Source: Rickettsia tillamookensis (GTDB lineage: Bacteria > Pseudomonadota > Alphaproteobacteria > Rickettsiales > Rickettsiaceae). From it: a stretch of 64,000 nucleotides of DNA. The position numbers and the translations under genes were made by a program. The notes beneath the pieces are model-generated. The model made no database searches. It worked only from the letters and a program-made list of their open reading frames with translations, and was not told the origin of the DNA. How positions within the stretch are numbered: the first letter of the stretch is position 1; every line of letters starts with the position of its first letter. The DNA lies in contig NZ_CP060138.2 in NCBI RefSeq assembly GCF_016743795.2, positions 558,001 to 622,000 of the forward strand. Reading direction: 5' to 3'. Positions 9,069 to 21,359 of the stretch are shown here, in pieces.

Positions 9069-10301
9069 ATGTTTAATTCAGCTTTTTTAGTTGCATTTTT
9101 TACCACGATTATCCGTTATTATGATTATGTTTTATTTGGTTTATCGGCTAGTATTCTCGCACAAAATTTCTTGCCTAATATAGAGCAGGATAAACAACTA
9201 CTTGGTTTTTTTGCCATTCTTAGTGCAGCCGTTATAGTACGACCTTTAGGGTCTTTAATTTTTGGATTTATCGGAGATAAATACGGGCGTACTAAATCTA
9301 TTAAGATATCAATGTTCATGAGTAGCATTTCTACCGGATTAATTGCTATTACTCCTTCCTTTGAGATGATAGGTATTTTTGCTACGGTAATACTAACATT
9401 ATGTCGAATGGTTTTTTTAGCAAGCCTTGCCGGAGAAGTTGACGGAATAAAGGTTTATGTAGCTGAAAAAACAGGAGTTAATCGGAAAAATTTAAATATA
9501 GGAATAGTTTCATGTTGCAGCCAAATAGGTGCATTACTTGCGGCTATAGCTTATTATTATGCTAGCAATTCTGATATCCAGTATTTATGGCGTTTAAATT
9601 TCTTTATCGGTGCAATATTTGGTTTATTTGCTATTTTGATGAGAAATTTTTTTAAAGAAACTAGCGAATTCTTATATTATAAAAATAAACCTTCATCAAA
9701 AAGTACCATATGGCAAATTATAAAAGATAATAAACTATCCTTTATAATAGCATTACTAATAAACGGTGCTATTGGAGGAGTGTATCACTTTTTAGTAATT
9801 TTCTTAGGAGTTTTTTTAACAAAAATAGCTTTTATAAATCATCCTGAAATAAGATTTATGAATATAGCTCTTACTACTACCTATGGAATATCAGCCGTTT
9901 TTGCAGGGCTGCTTGCCGATAAAATAAACCCTTTAAGACAGATTACATGGGCTTTATTTGTTAGCATTATTGCTGCTTTAGGAATGCAAATAATGTTATA
10001 CAAACAAATATTTAATATTCTCTGTCCCGTTATATTAATAGGACTTGCAGCATTTTATGCAGTACCGCTACAAATTATTGTTCAATCTTTGTTTAAGACT
10101 AATGTTAAAATGAGGCTTTATAGTCTATCTCATTCTTTTGGAGGTATTATTCTATCCTCAACTACTCCTTTCTTTAGTATGTTGTTGTGGCAAAATTTTA
10201 AGTCACTATCTCTAACTTTAAGCTTTTTTATATTTTTGCTTATAACATTAATGAGTACAGTGTTGGTTTTACGTAAGGTATCATCCTTGCATGGATACTA
10301 A
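9069..10301 (+). CDS. proP: MFS transporter, metabolite:H+ symporter (ProP-like)
   Basis: A 410-residue, 12-helix major facilitator of the metabolite:H+ symporter group that includes the proline/betaine porter ProP; Rickettsia carry many paralogues of this family. The loop 2-3 MFS signature GFIGDKYGRTKSI is clear, followed by MFMSSISTGLIAITPS, typical of the group. It lacks the C-terminal coiled coil of enteric osmosensing ProP, so osmotic gating is not expected. The gene is alone between palindromic elements. The individual substrate cannot be read from the sequence; amino acids, betaines or organic acids are all possible. Confidence 0.85.
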   Translation: MFNSAFLVAFFTTIIRYYDYVLFGLSASILAQNFLPNIEQDKQLLGFFAILSAAVIVRPLGSLIFGFIGDKYGRTKSIKISMFMSSISTGLIAITPSFEMIGIFATVILTLCRMVFLASLAGEVDGIKVYVAEKTGVNRKNLNIGIVSCCSQIGALLAAIAYYYASNSDIQYLWRLNFFIGAIFGLFAILMRNFFKETSEFLYYKNKPSSKSTIWQIIKDNKLSFIIALLINGAIGGVYHFLVIFLGVFLTKIAFINHPEIRFMNIALTTTYGISAVFAGLLADKINPLRQITWALFVSIIAALGMQIMLYKQIFNILCPVILIGLAAFYAVPLQIIVQSLFKTNVKMRLYSLSHSFGGIILSSTTPFFSMLLWQNFKSLSLTLSFFIFLLITLMSTVLVLRKVSSLHGY

Positions 10302-10328
10302 ATCGTCATTGCGAGTGACTAAAGGCTT

Positions 10329-10451
10329 GGTTGCATGGCTCGGTTTTTTTGTTGTCATCCCGTGATTTATTCACGGGATCCAGTTAAAAATACTAAAATT
10401 ATTAGTATTTTTTATTGTTTTTGCGGGAATGACATAAATGAGCCATGCAAC
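10329..10451. repeat. Rickettsia palindromic element with nested arms and internal attagtattttt hairpin
   Basis: Outer arms ggttgcatggctc / gagccatgcaac; inner tgtcatcccgtga with gcgggaatgaca; and a central small palindrome of the aatactaaaattattagtatt type. The central hairpin recurs in the elements at 32260, 35437 and 57853. Confidence 0.8.
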
Positions 10452-10482
10452 AGACTCAAAAACAAGAATAACATCAATTGTC

Positions 10483-11856
10483 TTAGATAACTCTTCCGTC
10501 TTTACTGCGACCTGTAGGTTTTATGCTAGGGCTACTTGAAGATTTGGAGCTTTGCTGTGCCTGTGTTCCAATTTTCTTCGCTTCTTTTGCTAAGTTTTCA
10601 AATTTGTCTTTTAAGCTTTTTGTATTGCCTTCTTTTATATATGTATCTTCACTAGCTTCTATATAACTCTTAGTTTGCCTTTTAGGTGCATTATCTTTAG
10701 ATTGAGCATGCTTAGAATGTTCTATTAAAAATTTTGTACGAGGTCTTATTAGTTCATTCTCTTTCCCTGTACCTTTCTGTTTTTCTTCCTCCCATTTTTC
10801 CCATTCTTCCGGTGATGTCCAGTATCTTGTTATTTTACTATCAAAGCCTTTTTCAAATTTGTTTATTAAATTTTTAGTGCTATTCTCTTTAATTTCTTTA
10901 CCTCGATTTTCAAACTCAAAATTTTTCTTAGGAGTTATATAGTCAGATTGAGTATTTTCATGTTGTTTTTCTACAGTCTGTTTCTTTTCTTCTGTCCAGT
11001 ATTTTTTGATCTTGCTGTCAGAGTCTGCTTCAAATTTTGCTATTCTATCTTTTATACCGGTAACTGCTCCTGTAGATATTTTAGGTTGTTCTTGGGTTGA
11101 TTGCTTAGTATGTTTCGGAGATGTATTTTTAGATAATTCATAAGTAAAAGATTCTAAACGAGATAAATTCTTTTGAACTTTTTCTATATTGGAATTTAAA
11201 TATTCTATTTCGGGTCCTTTATATTCTATTATATTTTTTAATGTGGTATTAATTTCTACAAAAGATTCTTTAATCTCTTTATTAAACTTATCATCACTAT
11301 TACTTATCTTACTACAATTAGTAGAAATTTTTTGAAGCTTATCTAATATATCGTTAATTCTCACATCTTTTTGAGAAGTCGATACCATACTTGCTAAAAA
11401 TTCGCTTCTTCCTAAATTTCTATTAACATTACTTAAATATAGAGGTATGGTAGAGGCTTTAGAATCTTGTGGAAATTTATCTATTTCTTCTTTAAATCTC
11501 TTTAAGAACTTTATTGTATCACCGAATATAGGATGAGTATTCCAGGAAAGAGCAGGAGGAGCCGGTATTGCTTCCTGCATTGGTGATGTGTCTTTAGCTA
11601 ATTCATCATTAAACAAGATTCGTATTTTGGGTAATACATTATCAATATTAACGTGCTTAGGAGATGTATCTTTAGCTAATTCGTCATTAAACAAGGTTCG
11701 TATTTTAGGTAATACATTGTCAATATTAACGTGCTTCGGAGATGTGTCTTTAGATAGTTTTTCATTTTGTAGCTCAGATATATAATCATCTACTGCTTCT
11801 TTTAATTTATCTAAAACAGCACTATTTTGGGAAGGAGGCAGCCATTCCGGTGTCAT
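10483..11856 (-). CDS. Unrecognised coiled-coil-rich protein with internal repeats
   Basis: I do not recognise this 457-residue protein. It is hydrophilic with no signal peptide or membrane segment. Residues 36-92 contain two and a half copies of a 26-residue repeat starting KDTSPKHVNIDNVLPKIR; the SPKH motif returns at 245-249. A second degenerate repeat (DRIAKFEADSDSKIKKYW at 270-287, NKFEKGFDSKITRYWT at 332-347, and a shorter version at 414-429) spans the C-terminal half. The C-terminus is Ser/Lys rich. Its start overlaps the end of the upstream 656-residue gene by 35 nt in another frame. The two could be translationally coupled or the products of a frameshift in one longer gene. Position next to ralF makes an effector-like role a guess only. 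Confidence 0.7.
   Translation of the reverse strand: MTPEWLPPSQNSAVLDKLKEAVDDYISELQNEKLSKDTSPKHVNIDNVLPKIRTLFNDELAKDTSPKHVNIDNVLPKIRILFNDELAKDTSPMQEAIPAPPALSWNTHPIFGDTIKFLKRFKEEIDKFPQDSKASTIPLYLSNVNRNLGRSEFLASMVSTSQKDVRINDILDKLQKISTNCSKISNSDDKFNKEIKESFVEINTTLKNIIEYKGPEIEYLNSNIEKVQKNLSRLESFTYELSKNTSPKHTKQSTQEQPKISTGAVTGIKDRIAKFEADSDSKIKKYWTEEKKQTVEKQHENTQSDYITPKKNFEFENRGKEIKENSTKNLINKFEKGFDSKITRYWTSPEEWEKWEEEKQKGTGKENELIRPRTKFLIEHSKHAQSKDNAPKRQTKSYIEASEDTYIKEGNTKSLKDKFENLAKEAKKIGTQAQQSSKSSSSPSIKPTGRSKDGRVI
11585..11762. repeat. 78-bp tandem repeat inside the 457-residue protein gene
   Basis: Two near-identical 78-bp units and a partial third, period exactly 78 bp (26 codons), differing by only a few substitutions, which suggests recent duplication and possible copy-number variation. 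Confidence 0.85.
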
Positions 11857-13792
11857 CCCACTCTAAAGCGATATTATCGCTTCTACGCTCCTCACGAGGA
11901 TCAGTTAGCTTATAGTAGTTTTTATTTAACAAACGAGGATCACGTGAATTTTCGCTCTTTTCATATTCCTTAATTTCTTCAAATATACCTAGTGTTTTAT
12001 AAATATTATCTATTTCTTCTTGAGTAAGTCTTTCATTGCTTACTTCTTTTTGTTGGATAGATTTTTGTAGTTCTTTTGTTGCCGTTAACTTATCTTTTAT
12101 TGTATTTGAATTTGATAAAATTTTCGCTTGTGCTAAATCAAGAGCCTCAATTAAATTAGTAGAGCCGCTTTTTCCAAATGTGGTAGATAATTCTTCTTGA
12201 CTTGAACCGATTCCTGAATCAATGGAAGAAGATCTAGAAACATTATTAGATTTAGGATTAATATTTGCCTGTTGTACATAAGATTTGCCGGCATCTATTA
12301 ATATTTTATCAGTGAATTGTTCTAGTTCATTGAATGAGTTTTCTAGTTTTGCAAAAAGTTCTGTTGAGGAATGTACTATTGCCGGCGATAACTTAGGTAT
12401 AGAATCTTCAGGTATAGTTTCTAAAGAAGGAGAATATTTACTTGTTTCTTTCTGTAGTACTGATTCATTTTGCCTTATTAAATTTGATATATTTTTAAAT
12501 TTATTTGCTAATTCTTCAGATAATATATCAATCTGGTTATTGTTATTACTTCCGGCATATAAGACTAGAGCCTCCTTTATATTTTGCGAGATATTATCTG
12601 CATGATCTATTAATAACATCTTATATTGTAAATCTAACTCGCTTGAATTATTAGTATTACGGAAGTAATTTTTATTTACTGATATACTTTTGCTGAGTAT
12701 ATTTTTAGAAGCTTCTATAAGTTCTTTTTGCCCTTTCTCTTCTTTATTTTTTAACTCCTCAAATAAATTTTGTAAACCGTCTGAAAAATCTCCGGCATTA
12801 TCAAGATATAAAAATTTGCTTCTTATAATCTCTTGTGCTTTTTGATTGGAAGCTTGTTGAGCTTTTTGTTTCTCTTGCATTGCCCCTAGAATGATATTTT
12901 TATCTAATGAATTAATCACATCATAAAAATTTTTCATTTCCTCTAATTTTTCTCTAGGTTCTTTTATTTTTTGTAATCTTTCTCTTAATTCTTGAAATTT
13001 ATCCCATTCATGTTGTTCAAGAAAAAATTCTTCTATTTTTGTATTTTTACTATTAGGGCTTCCTCCGCTACTCAGGATTTTATTTCTGGCTGCCTGTAAT
13101 CTAGATGGTTGATGAGAGTTGATATTATTAATCAAATCTAAAATTTCTTTTGATGTCTTATTAAATTCTTCATTATTAGTTGGATTTTTGATTGTTTCTT
13201 GAACTGCTTCCCTTAACTTTATTATCTCTTCTTTAAGGCTAAGCTCTATTTTTTGTTGACCATGTGTTATAGCTTGTTCATTTTCTTGTGAGGTAGGTAC
13301 TTTTTTATCTTGCTGTATATTTAGGCTCTTTTTCCCTACTTTCTGAACAACTTCTTCCATCAATTGCAATAGATTAATATTGCCATTTATTTTTGATCCT
13401 TGCTCATTAATGACCGGTAATGAATTACTTAGTTTTAATAATTCTGAAAAATCTGAAGGGGATATTAGGACATCAAGTTGAGCCTTTGTTTTTCTACCTT
13501 TTCCATCTTCCTTAAAGCCTTCAACTTTACCAATACTAATAGGTAGATTGTTTAAATAAATTTCTTTACTAGCCCCCTGTATATTTTTATCATTTGCTAC
13601 TTTGAAGTTAGCTTGTTGCTGAGAAACATACGGTCCCGGCTTTCTAGGGTCTATTTTGTTTATTAGAGCTTCTATAAAATTAGTTGTACGTGTTATAGCT
13701 AGTTTATCTGTTTCTAAAATATTATTTAAATTAGTATTTTTTATTAAATAAAGATTCCTTATTAGCTGGTCTAATTCATTCTTATGTTTCAT
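11822..13792 (-). CDS. Unrecognised large coiled-coil-rich protein
   Basis: A 656-residue hydrophilic protein I cannot assign to a family. It has no signal peptide or transmembrane helix, and is rich in Lys, Glu, Asn, Gln and Ser with several heptad-like stretches such as EEIIKLREAVQETIK and RERLQKIKEPREKLEEM. A Ser-rich patch, SRSSSIDSGIGSSQEE, lies near residue 515. The start is well supported: aggaggaaaa-type ribosome site (agagga at 13798-13803) just before ATG. It ends with WDDTGMAASFPK and overlaps the next gene by 35 nt. Size, composition and position beside ralF fit rickettsial lineage-specific cytoplasmic or secreted proteins, but no function is shown. Confidence 0.7.
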   Translation of the reverse strand: MKHKNELDQLIRNLYLIKNTNLNNILETDKLAITRTTNFIEALINKIDPRKPGPYVSQQQANFKVANDKNIQGASKEIYLNNLPISIGKVEGFKEDGKGRKTKAQLDVLISPSDFSELLKLSNSLPVINEQGSKINGNINLLQLMEEVVQKVGKKSLNIQQDKKVPTSQENEQAITHGQQKIELSLKEEIIKLREAVQETIKNPTNNEEFNKTSKEILDLINNINSHQPSRLQAARNKILSSGGSPNSKNTKIEEFFLEQHEWDKFQELRERLQKIKEPREKLEEMKNFYDVINSLDKNIILGAMQEKQKAQQASNQKAQEIIRSKFLYLDNAGDFSDGLQNLFEELKNKEEKGQKELIEASKNILSKSISVNKNYFRNTNNSSELDLQYKMLLIDHADNISQNIKEALVLYAGSNNNNQIDILSEELANKFKNISNLIRQNESVLQKETSKYSPSLETIPEDSIPKLSPAIVHSSTELFAKLENSFNELEQFTDKILIDAGKSYVQQANINPKSNNVSRSSSIDSGIGSSQEELSTTFGKSGSTNLIEALDLAQAKILSNSNTIKDKLTATKELQKSIQQKEVSNERLTQEEIDNIYKTLGIFEEIKEYEKSENSRDPRLLNKNYYKLTDPREERRSDNIALEWDDTGMAASFPK

Positions 13793-13924
13793 AATTTTCC
13801 TCTATTAATAAAAATAAACCAAAATGTAATACCATTTATGTTAAATTAACAATACTAATAATTAGTATTAATTCAATATTTTAAATCTTGTTGCATTTGT
13901 GCTTCAATAATATGATTTTATCAT

Positions 13925-14896
<972 letters not shown>

Positions 14897-15077
14897 CTAT
14901 TACTATATTACAAATAGATTCAAGAAAAAAGAATTTTTAAATTATATTATTAATTGGTTAATTCATAAAAATTAACCATTCACATTGACTTTATTAAAAT
15001 AGATTAATATAATGCCGAGTCGAAAATACCATGAAACATGGAATTTTAATAAAATAACTAAAAAAAAGAAAATAACT

Positions 15078-15899
15078 ATGCCTAAAATTTCTAAGTTAAT
15101 AAATATTTTTAAATCTTGTATAGGAAAGGGAAGTAATGCAAAAGAATGTAAAACCGTTCCAGATGTGTTTCATGATTTACGCATTAGTATTAACAATAGT
15201 CTTAATAGTAAAGATGTAAGCTTTGATACGGTAGATAGCCCAGAAAACAAAAGTACCCTACATCATGTAACTGACCTAGTAGAACTTAAAGAGTTGCTTC
15301 AAAAAAATATTGATCCTAATATACAAGATGAGAATGGTTATACTGCTTTAGAGGTTACAGGTAATTTTGAAAAAGCCAAAATGTTACTTGAATATGGTGC
15401 TACGGTGAATGACTATAAACAGATGGGTGAAGTATTATATTACTGTGGTCGTAACTCAGTAGAAAATAAAATTATTCTTTCACTATTAATGCATAATAAT
15501 GCTAATACTAATTTTACAAAAGCAAATTTAGTAAGACAATGTAAAGAACCGCATGAAGAGGCAGAGCGGTTAATAAAACGAATTGAAAAAATAAAGGGCT
15601 TAATATATCAAAGTAAAGAAGTAGAGACGTTAAGAGTATATGTTGACAGATTACAGAACTTAAAAAATAAATATGAAGAAGCAAACCAAGATGTTTCAAA
15701 AATAATATTAGATTATATTGAAAATCAAGAGAGTGATAGTTTAAAAGCTAAACTTGTTACTACTTGTCAAAATCTAGGGTTAATCGAAGATTATTCGGAA
15801 GTAGCTCAAGAAAATGCAGTATATAAGTGCTTGGATGAGGCTTTTGATTTACTTGATCAAGGATTAATAGGAGAGGATGCTCAAAATACAGTAGTTTGA
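15078..15899 (+). CDS. Ankyrin repeat protein
   Basis: About 273 residues from the ATG at 15078 (MPKISKLINIFKSC); a frame-open ATG at 15012 would add 22 low-complexity residues and neither start has a strong ribosome site. Residues about 60-150 form two to three ankyrin repeats: STLHHVTDLVELKELLQKN, DPNIQDENGYTALEV followed by KAKMLLEYGATV, and a degenerate third ending LLMHNNANTN. The C-terminal half is helical and charged (LIKRIEKIKGLIY..., YVDRLQNLKNKYEEAN). Ankyrin proteins in Rickettsia are often type IV or Sec/TolC-secreted effectors, but there is no direct secretion evidence here. It is a lone gene between mdh and tlc. Confidence 0.8.
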   Translation: MPKISKLINIFKSCIGKGSNAKECKTVPDVFHDLRISINNSLNSKDVSFDTVDSPENKSTLHHVTDLVELKELLQKNIDPNIQDENGYTALEVTGNFEKAKMLLEYGATVNDYKQMGEVLYYCGRNSVENKIILSLLMHNNANTNFTKANLVRQCKEPHEEAERLIKRIEKIKGLIYQSKEVETLRVYVDRLQNLKNKYEEANQDVSKIILDYIENQESDSLKAKLVTTCQNLGLIEDYSEVAQENAVYKCLDEAFDLLDQGLIGEDAQNTVV

Positions 15900-15942
15900 T
15901 CAACTATTTATTACCTGGATCGATTTAGTGGTCAAGCCGACC

Positions 15943-16114
15943 TTGTTGTATGGCTTGTTTTATGTCATTCCTGCGTGGATACCACCACGTCATTGCGAGC
16001 ATTCGTAGAATGCGTGGCAATCTCATGAAATAATAACAAACTCCTGAGATTGCTTCGTCGAATTACTGTGTAATTCTTCTCGCAATGACGGAAAAGCAGG
16101 TCCACGCAACAACG
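15943..16114. repeat. palindromic element interrupted by a second palindromic element
   Basis: The inner copy (15988-16090) has clean cgtcattgcgag / ctcgcaatgacg ends. It is flanked by the two halves of another element: ttgttgtatggcttg...gtcattcctgcgtgg on the left and gcaggtccacgcaacaa on the right. Confidence 0.8.
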
Positions 16115-16145
16115 CCAATGTCTTGCAGGATGATACACAAAACTA

Positions 16146-17684
<1,539 letters not shown>

Positions 17685-17717
17685 TTATTTTTTTAGTACC
17701 GGAGTGGATACTAGAGT

Positions 17718-17820
17718 CGTCATTGCGAGAAGAATTACGTAGTAATTCGACGAAGCAATCTCAGGAGTTTGTTATTATTTCATGAGATTGCCACGCAGCC
17801 TATGGCTGCTCGCAATGACG
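17718..17820. repeat. Rickettsia palindromic element, cgtcattgcgag family
   Basis: Ends cgtcattgcgagaag and gctcgcaatgacg; near-identical to the copies at 4036 and 15988 in its middle (gcaatctcaggagtttgtta). It lies upstream of tlc. Confidence 0.9.
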
Positions 17821-17980
17821 GAAAAACCGTTCCACGCAACAAGACTTTTGCAGGGATGACTCCCAGCGTTTTTCAAAAACTGTCCGGCTATATTATTTTT
17901 TATGCAACCTAGACTATAATAAAAACTATGTCAAGATTTTTTAAAATAGTCTCATATATTGTTGTTAATTACATTTGTTA

Positions 17981-18106
17981 TATACTCGATGAACTTGAAA
18001 AATTGGCTACGTCGTTCTACAAGATCTGTGGTGCTCACGTATTAAGTATACGCTCCGCTCCTCGACTTGTGAACTCCTTGCTCTTTTCCAAGTTGATCTT
18101 CGTATA
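17981..18106. repeat. Rickettsia palindromic element, tatactcgatgaac family (copy 1)
   Basis: Left arm tatactcgatgaacttg, right arm caagttgatcttcgtata, with inner sequence containing ctcacgtattaagtatacgc. It ends 8 nt from the pyrG stop codon. Three other copies are at 20568, 23631 and 40299. Confidence 0.9.
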
Positions 18107-18114
18107 CCAACTAT

Positions 18115-19731
18115 TCATTTACGCGGAGTATACTCAATCGCTGCTTTAATAAACTGAATAAATAACGGATGAGCTTCAAAAGGTTTAGATTTAAATTCCG
18201 GATGAAATTGTACTCCTACGAACCAACGCAGTAGCGGTAGTTCAATTATTTCTACAATCTCTTCATCTTTTGAAAAACTGCTAAATACTACTCCGTTTTT
18301 TTCAAAAATATTTTGAAATTCATTATTAAATTTATATCTATGACGATGTCTCTCATTTATTTCAAGGCTTTTATAAGCATTAGCTGCAATGGTACTTGCA
18401 ACCAAACTACAAGGATAAGAGCCGAGCCTCATAGTCTTTTTTACATTTTCAATTGTTATTTTTGAGTCTTCACAGTTTTTATTTACTTTCTCAATAATTT
18501 TTGTACCGTCTACTTTAAACTCTTCCGTTACTGCATCTTTAATACCGATTAAGTTCTGAGCTATTTCGATCGTTGCAAGTTGCATACCGAAACATATTCC
18601 AAAAAAAGGTATGTTATTAGTGCGAGCATATGTTATTGCTGTAATTTTTCCTTTAGTTGCCCGTTCTCCAAATCCGCCCGGTACTAAAATCCCGTCTATA
18701 TTTAATAATTTTTTATTAATATTCTCTTCAGTTAGATTTTCAGCATTTATCCATACTAAATCAATTTTGTATTTGTAATAAATACCTGCATGATCAAGTG
18801 CCTCGATTACTGATTTATAAGCATCTTTTAATTTATGATATTTAGCTATTATAGCAATTCTTACTTTTGAATTAGAATCTTTTAGCCTACCAATTATATC
18901 ATACCATTTATCTAATTTGGACGGTACGACATTAATATTAAAAAATTTTAGTACTTTATTGTCAAGACCTGAATTATGATACGCAATCGGTACTAAATAT
19001 ATATTTTTTTGATCTATTGCCGGAATAACATACTCAGATTCTATATTACAAAATAAAGCTATTTTATCTATTTCGCTTTTTGAAATGTTACGTTCTGCAC
19101 GACATACTAGTATATTAGGTGTAATACCTATAGCACGTAATTCTTTAACTGAGTGTTGGGTAGGTTTTGTTTTTAATTCACGGGCGGTTTTAACATAAGG
19201 TAATAATGTTAAATGAATAAATAAGCAATTTTCGCTTTTTAATTTGTTACCGATTTGCCTTATAGCTTCAAAAAACGGTAGACCTTCAATATCACCGACT
19301 GTACCGCCTATTTCACAAATAATAAAATCAAAGCCCTTTGTGTTTGAAAGTATAAAATCTTTTATTATATTTGTAACATGCGGGATGATTTGAACGGTAA
19401 CGCCGGTGTAATTTCCTAAACGTTCATCTTTAAGTAGTTTTGAGTATATCGCTCCTGTCGTGATGCTATCAAACTTGCATGAGGAAACTCCGGTAAAACG
19501 TTCATAATGTCCAAGATCTAGATCAGTTTCTGCTCCGTCATCTGTTACATATACTTCCCCATGTTCGTGAGGATTCATAGTCCCAGGGTCGACGACGTTA
19601 AGATAAGGGTCTAGTTTTCGTACGCAAACTTTAAATCCTTTCGCTTGTAATAGCATAGCAAGAGATGCTGCCGTTAGACCTTTACCGAGTGATGAAACAA
19701 CGCCGCCGGTAACAAAAATGAAACGTACCAT
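18115..19731 (-). CDS. pyrG: CTP synthase
   Basis: Makes CTP from UTP, ATP and glutamine. The 538-residue protein has the synthetase domain ([18 protein letters not shown] at residues 6-23, [31 protein letters not shown]) and a C-terminal class I glutamine amidotransferase domain with the nucleophile Cys in [11 protein letters not shown] and the catalytic His-Glu in [11 protein letters not shown]. Start ATG is 6 nt after the kdsB stop, so the two form an operon. CTP is the co-substrate of KdsB (CMP-Kdo synthesis), so the pairing is functionally sensible. Length is normal for the family. Confidence 0.97.
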   Translation of the reverse strand: MVRFIFVTGGVVSSLGKGLTAASLAMLLQAKGFKVCVRKLDPYLNVVDPGTMNPHEHGEVYVTDDGAETDLDLGHYERFTGVSSCKFDSITTGAIYSKLLKDERLGNYTGVTVQIIPHVTNIIKDFILSNTKGFDFIICEIGGTVGDIEGLPFFEAIRQIGNKLKSENCLFIHLTLLPYVKTARELKTKPTQHSVKELRAIGITPNILVCRAERNISKSEIDKIALFCNIESEYVIPAIDQKNIYLVPIAYHNSGLDNKVLKFFNINVVPSKLDKWYDIIGRLKDSNSKVRIAIIAKYHKLKDAYKSVIEALDHAGIYYKYKIDLVWINAENLTEENINKKLLNIDGILVPGGFGERATKGKITAITYARTNNIPFFGICFGMQLATIEIAQNLIGIKDAVTEEFKVDGTKIIEKVNKNCEDSKITIENVKKTMRLGSYPCSLVASTIAANAYKSLEINERHRHRYKFNNEFQNIFEKNGVVFSSFSKDEEIVEIIELPLLRWFVGVQFHPEFKSKPFEAHPLFIQFIKAAIEYTPRK

Positions 19732-19737
19732 TATTTA

Positions 19738-20478
19738 TTATAAACCTAGTTTACTAATATTTTCGTAAAATTTTACTGCTTTTTTTAAGTCTTCTTCCGT
19801 ATCTACGGAAATAGGAACATTCTCAACTAAACATGTACCTATAGTCATGCCGTTTTCAAGGACACGTAATTGTTCTAAACGTTCTGTTTTTTCTAAAAAA
19901 GTCGGCTTAAGAGATACAAATTTTTCTAAAGCGTTTTTGCGAAAACCATACATGCCTACATGATATAAAAATTCTTCTGCACCGTTTGGAATAAGACTAC
20001 GCGAAAAATACAATGCTTTCCCCGCCGAGTCAACCGCTACGGTAACATTACTACTAGCTTCTACTGATTCTCTATCTACCTTTACTACCGGTGTAACAAT
20101 ATCGTACTCGCTGTTTTTTAAATATTCTATAATTTTCAAAATAGAGCTAGGTTCAATGAAAGGCATATCTCCCTGTACATTAACTATGTAATTAATGTTT
20201 TGATTATTTGGAATTAATTTAAAAGCTTCATAAGTACGATCAGTACCGGTTGGGATAGCACTATCCTTGAATATTACTTTTCCTCCGACTTTTTTAATAA
20301 TATTTGCTATCTCTTCCGAGTCGGTCGCAACATATGTATGCTCAAGGTTAGCCTGATTTACTTGTTTGAATACCCGCTCGATTAAAGTTATAGAGCCGAT
20401 AAGCTGCAGCGGTTTTTGTTTAAGCCTAGTTGAACTTAGCCTTGAGGGGATAATTATAGCCACATCCTGATGCTGCAT
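19738..20478 (-). CDS. kdsB: 3-deoxy-manno-octulosonate cytidylyltransferase (CMP-Kdo synthetase)
   Basis: Activates Kdo with CTP for lipopolysaccharide core synthesis. The frame is open to 20568, but ATG 20478 is preceded by an excellent aggaag ribosome site (20482-20487) and gives [24 protein letters not shown], the canonical N-terminal nucleotide-binding signature; length 246 residues is the family norm. Other conserved blocks are [29 protein letters not shown] and [13 protein letters not shown]. It is the first gene of a kdsB-pyrG operon. Confidence 0.95.
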   Translation of the reverse strand: MQHQDVAIIIPSRLSSTRLKQKPLQLIGSITLIERVFKQVNQANLEHTYVATDSEEIANIIKKVGGKVIFKDSAIPTGTDRTYEAFKLIPNNQNINYIVNVQGDMPFIEPSSILKIIEYLKNSEYDIVTPVVKVDRESVEASSNVTVAVDSAGKALYFSRSLIPNGAEEFLYHVGMYGFRKNALEKFVSLKPTFLEKTERLEQLRVLENGMTIGTCLVENVPISVDTEEDLKKAVKFYENISKLGL

Positions 20479-20567
20479 AAACTTCCTATATATTAAATTA
20501 AAAAATAATTGTTGACAGATTAGCCTTTTTCGGCGATAAAGTAAAACATAATTTTTGAATATATTCA

Positions 20568-20692
20568 ATATTCGATGAATTTCAAAAATTGGCTACGTCG
20601 TCTTATAAAGTCTGCGGTACTCACGTATTAAGTATACACTGCGTTCCTCGATTTATAGACTTCTTGCTCTTTTTGAAATTGATCTTCATATT
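20568..20692. repeat. Rickettsia palindromic element, tatactcgatgaac family (copy 2)
   Basis: Left arm ttcgatgaatttcaaaaa and right arm tttttgaaattgatcttc. Relative to copy 1 both arms carry matching changes so pairing is kept. It lies between the divergent kdsB operon and the tRNA pair. Confidence 0.9.
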
Positions 20693-20712
20693 GCTAATTA
20701 CAATATATTTAA

Positions 20713-20788
20713 GAGCTCGTAGCTCAGTCGGTAGAGCATTTGACTTTTAATCAAAGGGTCCCGGGTTCGAATCCCGGCGAGCTCACCA
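20713..20788 (+). tRNA. tRNA-Lys (anticodon TTT)
   Basis: A full cloverleaf of 76 nt with acceptor arm GAGCTCG / CGAGCTC, anticodon stem TTTGA / TCAAA with loop CTTTTAA (anticodon TTT at 20746-20748), T arm GGGTTCGAATCCC, and encoded CCA. It is charged by the lysK product in this window. Confidence 0.97.
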
Positions 20789-20802
20789 TACTTCTACACT
20801 GT

Positions 20803-20879
20803 GGGTTTGTAGCTCAGCTGGTTAGAGCACACGCCTGATAAGCGTGAGGTCGGAAGTTCAAGTCTTCTCAAACCCACCA
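20803..20879 (+). tRNA. tRNA-Ile (anticodon GAT)
   Basis: 77 nt with acceptor arm GGGTTTG / CAAACCC, D arm GCTCAGCTGGTTAGAGC, anticodon stem CACGC / GCGTG with loop CTGATAA (GAT at 20837-20839), T loop TTCAAGT, and encoded CCA. It is 14 nt from tRNA-Lys, so the two are probably cotranscribed. It is not part of an rRNA spacer, as expected in Rickettsia where rRNA genes are unlinked. Confidence 0.97.
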
Positions 20880-20933
20880 TTCAATCCACTAAAATCTATA
20901 TTACATATTTAAAGTAGAATAAGAAATATTAGA

Positions 20934-21359
20934 TTAATCAATAATTTCTTTGTATAGATAACATTTTTTCTCAATAAGTCTTTTTAGAGGCAGGAAGAGG
21001 TTATAGGGTAAGTTATCAAGAGCAAACCACTGCCAGTTTTCTACTTTATGAGGCTCAAGATTCTGTAATTCATGCTCATTTGAACAATGAGCTTTAAGGA
21101 AAATCGAGACATAATGCTTTTGTTCTTTTTCAAAAATATCGTTAGTCACCGCTATAAATTGTGGGTTTTCAATGATTAGATTTGTTTCTTCTAAAACTTC
21201 ACGGATAGCACATTCTTCAAATGTTTCTCCAAATTCTAAATGTCCACCGGCAGGAGCATAACTAGACTCACCATGGGAACTAATACGTTTACCTAATAAA
21301 ATTTCATTTCTATTATTAAAGATTAAAATACCGATACCGATCCGTGGGTGGTTAATCAT
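20934..21359 (-). CDS. Nudix hydrolase (MutT-like)
   Basis: A 141-residue Nudix-fold pyrophosphohydrolase. The Nudix box is nearly complete in GHLEFGETFEECAIREVL followed by EETN (G-x5-E-x7-R-E-x2-E-E), the last Gly being Asn here. APAGGHLE and the C-terminal GxW-type WQWFALDNLP resemble the NUDT15/MutT group that sanitises nucleotide pools or hydrolyses nucleoside diphosphate derivatives. The exact substrate is unknown. It is a single gene opposite to the tRNAs, with no visible operon partner. Confidence 0.88.
   Translation of the reverse strand: MINHPRIGIGILIFNNRNEILLGKRISSHGESSYAPAGGHLEFGETFEECAIREVLEETNLIIENPQFIAVTNDIFEKEQKHYVSIFLKAHCSNEHELQNLEPHKVENWQWFALDNLPYNLFLPLKRLIEKKCYLYKEIID

Noticed and set aside
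17928-18149. 73-codon plus-strand frame near the pyrG 3' end
   Set aside because: Consists of palindromic element copy 1 (peptide YKICGAHVLSIRSAPRL) and overlaps pyrG; the identical peptide recurs at 23654.
20673-20704. Promoter for the tRNA pair using a -35 (ttgaaa) supplied by the palindromic element
   Set aside because: Spacing to the candidate tacaat is about 20 bp and alternatives are equally weak; not supportable from sequence alone.
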